Source of the DNA: Limnomonas spitsbergensis
Taxonomy: Eukaryota > Chlorophyta > Chlorophyceae > Chlamydomonadales
Direction of reading: 5' to 3'
DNA: 64,000 nucleotides
NCBI GenBank assembly: GCA_037349105.1
Contig: JAYJMM010000042.1
Span: forward strand, 351,501 to 415,500
This document shows positions 60,501-64,000 of this stretch, in pieces (the stretch's first letter is position 1; every line of letters starts with the position of its first letter). The position numbers and the translations under genes were made by a program. Under the pieces are notes generated by a model. That model was not told the DNA's origin and searched no databases. It saw only the letters and a list, made by a program, of their open reading frames with translations.

Positions 60501-62938
60501 GTTGGGTGGAAGGATTTAGGTTTTAGGGTGAAAGGATTAGGGTTCGGGTTGGGTGAAAGGATTTAGGGTTTGGGGTTCTCCCTCCATCAGCCAGGTGTAC
60601 TTCATGACTTCTTCCAGTTGTACTTCATGACTTCTTCCAGTTGCACTTCATGACTTCAGCCAGGTGTACATCAGTCTGCCAGGTGTACGTCATGACCTCA
60701 GCCAGGTGTGCTTCATGACATCCGCCAGGTGTAATTCACGATATCAGCCCGGTGTATTTCGTGAGTTCAGCTAGGTGTCCCCTCCCTTGCGCCAGTGCTG
60801 CAGGATCTCAACCAGGTGTACTGCCGGGACAAGCGAAGAAATAAACACTCTTTCAGCGCTGACGGGAACAGAGGGGTCCCCCCCTTGCGCCACCAAGAAG
60901 GGAGCGGTCATTCATGTTGACCACCCCCATTGCTTAGACCCCAAAAGAGTGAACAGCATGGCGCACCTTGCTGGCGAGGACCATCTCGAAGAAGTTGTGC
61001 AAGCACGAAGGCGCCTCCGAAGAATAAGGTCTCTTGGAAAGCTCGGTGTATGCATTATTGTAGAAAGCGTGAGAGCCTGACCAGTAGGCAAGGAATGATG
61101 GTGATGTTACACATTCAAGTCTACCACCCGCAGCCTTTTGGGGAGGGCCAGGCAGAGCAAACAGGACTCAGCAATTCTGCTACAGCCTCCCTCCCCCATC
61201 CCCCCTCCCTCCATCCCAGCACACTCACCAAACATGGCCAATCTGGCGCCATTCTGCGACAGCGGCCCTCCCCCCTCCCCCAACCACACACAGCAGCACG
61301 CTCGCAGTCTACGGCTCCACCAGCCTCAGCAACACCCTTGCAGTATTTGGGGCGGCAAGCTTCAGCAACTCTGTCGCAGCTGCATCGTCGCTGGGTGTAC
61401 AGGGCCCAACCACACTCAGCAACGCGCTCGCAGTGTCGGGTGCAATCGTTTCGGCGGGGACTCTCTCTGTTGCGGGTCCTGTTCGCTTCCTGAACGAAAC
61501 GTCGTATTACCCGGTGGATTACGGGGTATGCAACCTGTCTATTTCCGGGTCGATGTACAGCAAACGAATACCGCGGTGCTGCCAATTCGCCAGTCACGCA
61601 CGGTGCCAGTCACGGCCAAAGAGGCGACTCCTTATTCTAGCTTGATGTACGAGGGGTCGGTAGTGGTGTCGACGTCGAACTATCTGATGTTAACAAACAG
61701 CATGTTCAAATCGTCTACACCCGCCCAACGGATACACGCTGGAGTGCTGGATCAATCCGACAGGATTCACGTCGTCGGGCTTTGTCGATATAATATCGGA
61801 TAACGTGGTGTCCAATGTCTATAATCGATCCTTCGCCATCGGATTCAGCAATGCTCAATTGTACGCATACAATTGGGACGGCGTGACGGGGTCTAACAAC
61901 GTGGGAGCAACGACATTACAAAGCAATGCGTGGTCCCACATCGGGCTCTCGTACTACCCATCATCCAATACATCTTACACACTTACAATTCTGCCACAGC
62001 GGCCCTCCCCCTTCCCCCTCCCCCCTGCTATCACACTCACCAAACATGGCCATGCTGGGACCATTCTGCCACAGCGGCCCTCCCCCCTCCCCCCCCCCTC
62101 CTATCACACCTACAAAATATGGCCATGCTGGGACCATTCTGCCACAGCGGCCCTCCCCCCTCCCTCCCCCCTCCTATCACACCTACCAAATATGGCCATG
62201 CTGGGACCATTCTGCCACAGCGGCCCTCCCCCCTCCCTCCCCCCTCCTATCACACCTACCAAATATGGCCATGCTGGGACCATTCTGCCACAGTGGCCCT
62301 CCCCCCTCCCTCCCCCCTCCTATCACACCTACCAAACATGGCCATGCTGGGACCATTCTGCCACAGCGGCCCTCCCCCCTCCCTCCCCCCTCCTATCACA
62401 CTTACCAAATATGGCCATGCTGGGACCATTCTGCCACAGCGGCCCTCCCCCCTCCCTCCCCCCTCCTATCACACTTACCAAATATGGCCATGCTGGGACC
62501 ATTCTGCCACAGCGGCCCTCCCCCCTCCCTCCCCCCTCCTATCACTTACCAAATATGGCCATGCTGGCACCATTCTGCCACAGCGGCCCTCCCCCCTCCC
62601 TCCCCCCTCCTATCACACCTACCAAACATGGCCATGCTGGCACCATTCTGCCACAGCGGTGCGCCCGTCTTCGCGCTGACTACCGTGATGCTGGAGCGAC
62701 TGGTGTTGATTGTCAGGAGGTCGCGGAAACTCCAGCTGTGATAGAAGGCGGCGTTGGCGGAAATGGCCTGACGAATCAAGCCCCAGTAGCGCCCGCCATC
62801 AGCGCTCACCACCACCACCGGCCGGTGCACAAGCGTCCACATCCTCGAGTTGCCCGTCTCCTGGCCCAGATCGCCGAACACGAGGCAGCGGAAGACAAAC
62901 GGGGCATAGTTGCCGGACAGGACGTTCCTCATGTGTGT
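54528..62938 (-). CDS. PAS domain-containing TKL (MAP3K/Raf-like) protein kinase, partial (eleven exons)
   Basis: A probable serine/threonine kinase with an N-terminal PAS sensor. Exons are 62938-62623, 61076-60967, 60361-60227, 59700-59647, 58861-58589, 58186-57876, 57404-57230, 56947-56864, 56546-56443, 56025-55843 and 54603-54528. All use AG/GT borders and agree in phase, giving exactly 607 codons. Residues about 80-215 form a PAS domain (SITVVSAKTGAPLWQN to MDVTDMVMV), followed by a charged, coiled-coil-like linker to about 240. The kinase domain spans about 290-605: glycine loop GVGSFGKVYKG split by an intron, Lys313 in VAIK, HSDLK with Asp456, Asn461, DFG at 480-482, MAPE at 505-508, and RPTF near the end. 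The HRD arginine is serine. The residues before the PAS (RPVVVVSADG, YWGLIRQAISANAAF) are also typical of algal PAS kinases. The 5' exons lie beyond the right edge. After 54528 either another exon follows or reading continues into the repeat and stops at 54366. Confidence 0.9.
54779..54850. repeat. 33-bp tandem duplication
   Basis: GCTAGGATCCCTTCAGTATC and the 13 bases that follow it occur twice in tandem, with a third partial copy at 54845. It lies in the intron between the last two recognised kinase exons. Confidence 0.9.
54917..54987. repeat. Tandem duplication containing ACACCAGGGGTGCCAACCCT
   Basis: Two copies of a roughly 39-bp segment (ACACCAGGGGTGCCAACCCT, then CGAGCCA or CAAGCCA) lie in the same kinase intron. 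Confidence 0.85.
55376..55577. repeat. 39-bp minisatellite, five copies
   Basis: Five tandem copies of a 39-bp unit (CATGCCATCCTCTACCCTCC and the following 19 bases) alternate between CATCC/CATCT and GGCT/GGTT variants. The length is divisible by 3, so frames stay open on both strands, but the array is intronic (between exons 56025-55843 and 54603-54528). Confidence 0.93.
56090..56220 (-). repeat. Tandem copy of kinase exon 10 start with its acceptor
   Basis: From 56152 downward the minus strand repeats the first roughly 60 bases of exon 56025-55843 (YAFGVTLWELYTSALAFHG against YAFGITLWELYTSALAFHG). It is preceded by an intact CAG acceptor and flanked by the same CACACGTTTTCCTCCTTACC intron sequence. 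The copies are 127 bp apart. The upstream copy has no donor continuing the reading frame, so the downstream one is taken as the exon. Confidence 0.88.
56230..56440. repeat. Degenerate CACTGGGCACTACACCCTCC repeats
   Basis: About six irregular copies of CACTCACACTGGGCACTACACCCTCCAC lie in the kinase intron between exons 9 and 10, next to the donor of exon 9. ACACATCTGA at the exon 9 end (56441-56450) is repeated at about 56279, and TGATGAGCACCT of that exon is repeated near 56309, so exon 9 end sequence is also duplicated here. Confidence 0.7.
56602..56676 (-). repeat. Diverged copy of kinase exon 9 start with acceptor
   Basis: From 56667 downward the minus strand reads ATGAATTGCGATGACGAATATGTCAGCAGGGTG, with MNCDDEYVSRVF parallel to MNCDDTHVSKVF of exon 56546-56443. 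It is preceded by CTTCTGCAG. The offset is 121 bp. It diverges after about 20 codons and lacks the GTMTHMAPE segment. Confidence 0.8.
57177..57211 (-). repeat. Copy of kinase exon 7 end (catalytic-loop codons plus donor)
   Basis: The minus strand reads AQSVLHSDLK followed by GTTGGC. It duplicates AQSVLHSDLK followed by GTGGGT at the end of exon 57404-57230, 53 bp downstream in the intron. Both copies retain a GT donor. Confidence 0.85.
57425..57655. repeat. Tandem duplication of about 113 bp in kinase intron
   Basis: ATGTCATCTGGAGCACGGTCACACAAACACAGGGTTTGAGAGAAGCAGGGTCACA near 57480 recurs, slightly changed, near 57594. The preceding GTGGGTGTTC and GAGCAGG also recur, at 57422 and 57540. Confidence 0.8.
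57657..57845. repeat. 11-bp minisatellite (GACATGTAGCT), about 17 copies
   Basis: Near-perfect 11-bp units with G/A and C/G variants begin about 30 bp downstream of the donor of kinase exon 6. The unit is the same word as the tail of the SINE-like repeat (TAGCTGACATGTAGCTGAG at 59227-59245), so the array may have grown from such a tail. Confidence 0.93.
58190..58335. repeat. Minisatellite adjoining kinase exon 6 acceptor
   Basis: Five degenerate units contain GCGAGGTTGGGTCAGGRCTGCA. On the minus strand they lie immediately before the acceptor of exon 58186-57876 (CCTCGCCTATGCTGCAG). Some units carry CTGCAG themselves, so acceptor-like sites are repeated. Confidence 0.8.
58405..58520. repeat. 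15-bp minisatellite (CCAGGTCAGCATCAG)
   Basis: About seven imperfect copies lie in the same intron as the previous array. Confidence 0.85.
58840..59018. repeat. 123-bp tandem duplication over kinase exon 5 acceptor
   Basis: CCATCTGAAGCAGAAGGGTGAATGTTCCAGG is at 58858 and again at 58981. Both are preceded by ACCATGACCAT and TCCGTCA. On the minus strand both copies give CTTCAG followed by ATGGAT and a DMVMV-like peptide. A third, more diverged copy (CCATCTGAAACAGG) is at 59415. The 123-bp offset is a multiple of 3. Confidence 0.88.
59071..59259 (+). repeat. SINE-like interspersed repeat
   Basis: This plus-orientation copy of the family also at 54337-54515 (minus) runs from CCAGCTTCCGGCTACAAGTC through TTCGGCAGGCCACACAGCGG and GGCTGGCCACAAATGGGCC. 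It ends with GGCGTGTAGCTGACATGTAG and CTGAGTCACGAAAAAAG. No polymerase III box was identified with certainty; the SINE label is an inference from size, dispersion and the A-rich end. Confidence 0.75.
60362..60590. repeat. About 48-bp minisatellite of telomere-like words beside kinase exon 3
   Basis: Four units contain GTGAAAGGATTAGGGTTCGG and GTTGGGTGGAAGGATTTAGG. On the minus strand the array directly precedes the acceptor CCTTTCGCAG of exon 60361-60227, and CCTAAATCCTTTC of that acceptor recurs within the units. Confidence 0.88.
60590..60830. repeat. About 25-bp degenerate minisatellite (CAGCCAGGTGTACTTCATGA)
   Basis: About nine irregular units lie in the kinase intron between exons 2 and 3. 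The last units (60795-60830) read on the minus strand as VHLVEILQHWRKG after an acceptor-like CCCGGCAG. That could be a former exon, but there is no usable GT donor. Confidence 0.75.
61180..61275. repeat. Left, degenerate part of the exon-derived minisatellite
   Basis: CACCAAACATGGCCAATCTGGCGCCATTCTGCGACAGCGGCCCTCC resembles the 72-bp units found from 61989 onward. It therefore places the LamG-like fragment inside the repeat region. Confidence 0.7.
61276..61990 (+). pseudogene. Broken LamG/concanavalin-like structural gene fragment, giant-virus-like
   Basis: The plus strand encodes a short-repeat region (SSTLAVYGSTSLSNTLAVFG, LSNALAVSGA, AGTLSVAGPVRFLN) of the kind found in tail-fibre-like and giant-virus structural proteins. 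A LamG-type beta-sandwich segment follows, with TLECWINPTGF at about 61738, NRSFAIGFS at about 61823 and WSHIGLSYY at about 61931. The reading frame changes near 61530 and back near 61720, and there is no start or stop of its own, so it is broken. It lies within an intron of the kinase gene on the opposite strand and is bracketed by units of the 72-bp minisatellite. The family assignment is by motif recognition only; an endogenous giant-virus origin is inference. Confidence 0.6.
61989..62665. repeat. 72-bp minisatellite made from a kinase exon end and its donor
   Basis: Nine tandem units plus the exon copy contain CATTCTGCCACAGCGG, a C-rich stretch, and ACCAAAYATGGCCATGCTGG. On the minus strand each unit reads PLWQNGPSMAIFG followed by GTAGGTGTGATAGG. 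It is therefore a copy of the last 14 codons of exon 62938-62623 together with its 5' splice site and the beginning of the intron. Confidence 0.92.
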
Positions 62939-63019
62939 CTGAATGGATGAGGGCAGGGCGAAGCAGGTTCTACGAGCAGGTGGGTCTCAGAGCCGTAGTT
63001 AGCGTGTTACTTTAGTAAA

Positions 63020-63070
63020 ATGGCTGTAATTCAGCTATAGTTCAGCTACAGTTCAGCTACAGTTCAGATA
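63020..63070. repeat. Short TTCAGCTACAG repeats
   Basis: Four imperfect 11-bp units (TTCAGCTATAG, then TTCAGCTACAG) adjoin a minus-orientation SINE-like copy. Similar words occur near 57018. Confidence 0.7.
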
Positions 63071-63072
63071 CC

Positions 63073-63202
63073 TCCTGGGTTTCGGCTAGAGGCCCCATGC
63101 GTGGTCAGCCATGCTACATGGGCCTGTACCTGTTGGCCAGTCAAGGTTTGGCCTCAGTCGGGCCCTCGTTGGCTGCGGGGCGGCCTGCCTAAAGTTAACT
63201 CA
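63073..63202 (-). repeat. SINE-like interspersed repeat, partial
   Basis: In minus orientation it contains TTTAGGCAGGCCGCCCCG, AGGGCCCGACTGAGGCC, GGCTGACCACGCATGGGGCC and TCTAGCCGAAACCCAG. These are in the same order as in the copies at 54337-54515 and 59071-59259. Confidence 0.65.
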
Positions 63203-64000
63203 CCACCCCATCACTCCAATACCTCGCCCCCCCTCCCCCCTCCCCCCCCCACTCACACCCCATCACTCCAATACCTTGCCCCCCCTCCCCCCTCACCCCC
63301 CACTCACACCCCATCACTCCAATACCTCACCACCCCTCCCCCTCACCCCCCTTCACATCCCATCACTCCGATACCTCGCCCCCCCTCACCCTCACCCCCC
63401 ACTCACACCCCATCACTCCAATACCACACCACCCCTCCCCCTCACCCCCCTTCACATCCCATCACTCCGATACCTCGCCCCCCCTCACCCCCCCACTCAC
63501 ACCCCATCACTCCAATACCTCACCACCCCTCCCCCTCACCCCCACTCACACCCCATGACTCCGATACCTCGCCCCCCCTCAACCTCACCCCCCACTCACA
63601 CCCCATGACTCCAATACCTCGCCACCCCTCACCCCCCCACTCACACCCCATCACTCCGATACCTCGCCCCCCCTCACCCCCCCACTCACACCCCATGACT
63701 CCGATACCTCGCCACCCCTCACCCTCACCCCCCACTCACACCCCATGACTCCAATACCTCGCCCCCCCTCACCCCCCCACTCACACCCCATGACTCCGAT
63801 ACCTCACCCCCCCTCACCCCCCCACTCACACCCCATGACTCCAATACCTCACCACCCCTCCCCCTCACCCCCCTTCACATCCCATCACTCCAATACCTCA
63901 CCACCCCTCCCCCTCACCCCCACTCACACCCCATGACTCCGATACCTCGCCCCCCCTCACCCCCCACTCACACCCCATGACTCCGATACCTCGCCCCCCC
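63203..64000. repeat. C-rich minisatellite (ACTCCAATACCTCGCCCC), at least 17 units
   Basis: Units of about 43 to 50 bp contain CACTCACACCCCATSACTCC, RATACCTCGCC and C-runs interrupted by TCA. At least 17 copies are present and the array continues past the right edge. It lies upstream of the first visible kinase exon and is probably intronic. The GGGGTG-rich open frames it creates are by-products. Confidence 0.92.

Noticed and set aside
61805..62950. 381-codon plus-strand frame rich in PPSPLPPPSYH
   Set aside because: Most of it is the C-rich 72-bp minisatellite read on the wrong strand and the antisense of a kinase exon. Only the first roughly 60 codons belong to the LamG-like fragment.
63101..63936. 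Proline- and histidine-rich open frames at the right edge
   Set aside because: They are by-products of the C-rich minisatellite.

Overview
The window is nuclear DNA of a eukaryote, most likely a green alga of the Chlamydomonadales (volvocine or Haematococcus-like). Three things point there: a PAS-domain plus tyrosine-kinase-like (TKL) kinase gene of the type abundant in these algae, genes split into many short GT-AG exons, and short GC-rich palindromes like those in volvocine and Haematococcus organelle DNA. Degenerate TTAGGG/TTTAGGG-like tracts and many minisatellites fill the introns. No bacterial operon, CRISPR array, tRNA or rRNA is visible.

Region 1 (1-42878) is one uninterrupted satellite: about 1,021 copies of a 42-bp unit, in perfect 42-bp register from base 1 to the array edge. 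It runs off the left end of the window. Shared variant units show a higher-order structure built by duplication of blocks of 40 to 85 units. Because 42 is divisible by 3, the forward frame is open for about 43 kb and two reverse frames are also nearly open. I regard these as consequences of the satellite, not as proven genes.

Region 2 (42879-47073) holds six consecutive exons of a ribosome recycling factor gene on the minus strand, almost certainly for an organelle. All exon phases agree. The 5' exon(s) with the transit peptide and the last C-terminal exon were not found. The satellite begins about 580 bp after the last recognised exon.

Region 3 (47074-54527) is the interval between the two minus-strand genes. 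It contains short tandem arrays, an organelle-like palindromic element, SINE-like repeats and inverted transposon-like repeats, and no gene I can defend.

Region 4 (54528-62938 and beyond) is a PAS-TKL kinase gene on the minus strand: eleven phase-consistent exons, 607 codons, with all catalytic residues visible. Its 5' exons lie beyond the right edge and its stop exon is unresolved. A broken LamG-type (concanavalin-like) gene fragment resembling giant-virus structural genes lies inside its first visible intron. The last 800 bp are a C-rich minisatellite.

The most striking general pattern is that many exons of both genes have partial extra copies in the adjacent intron. Each copy carries the exon edge together with its splice site, and some have been amplified into minisatellites.
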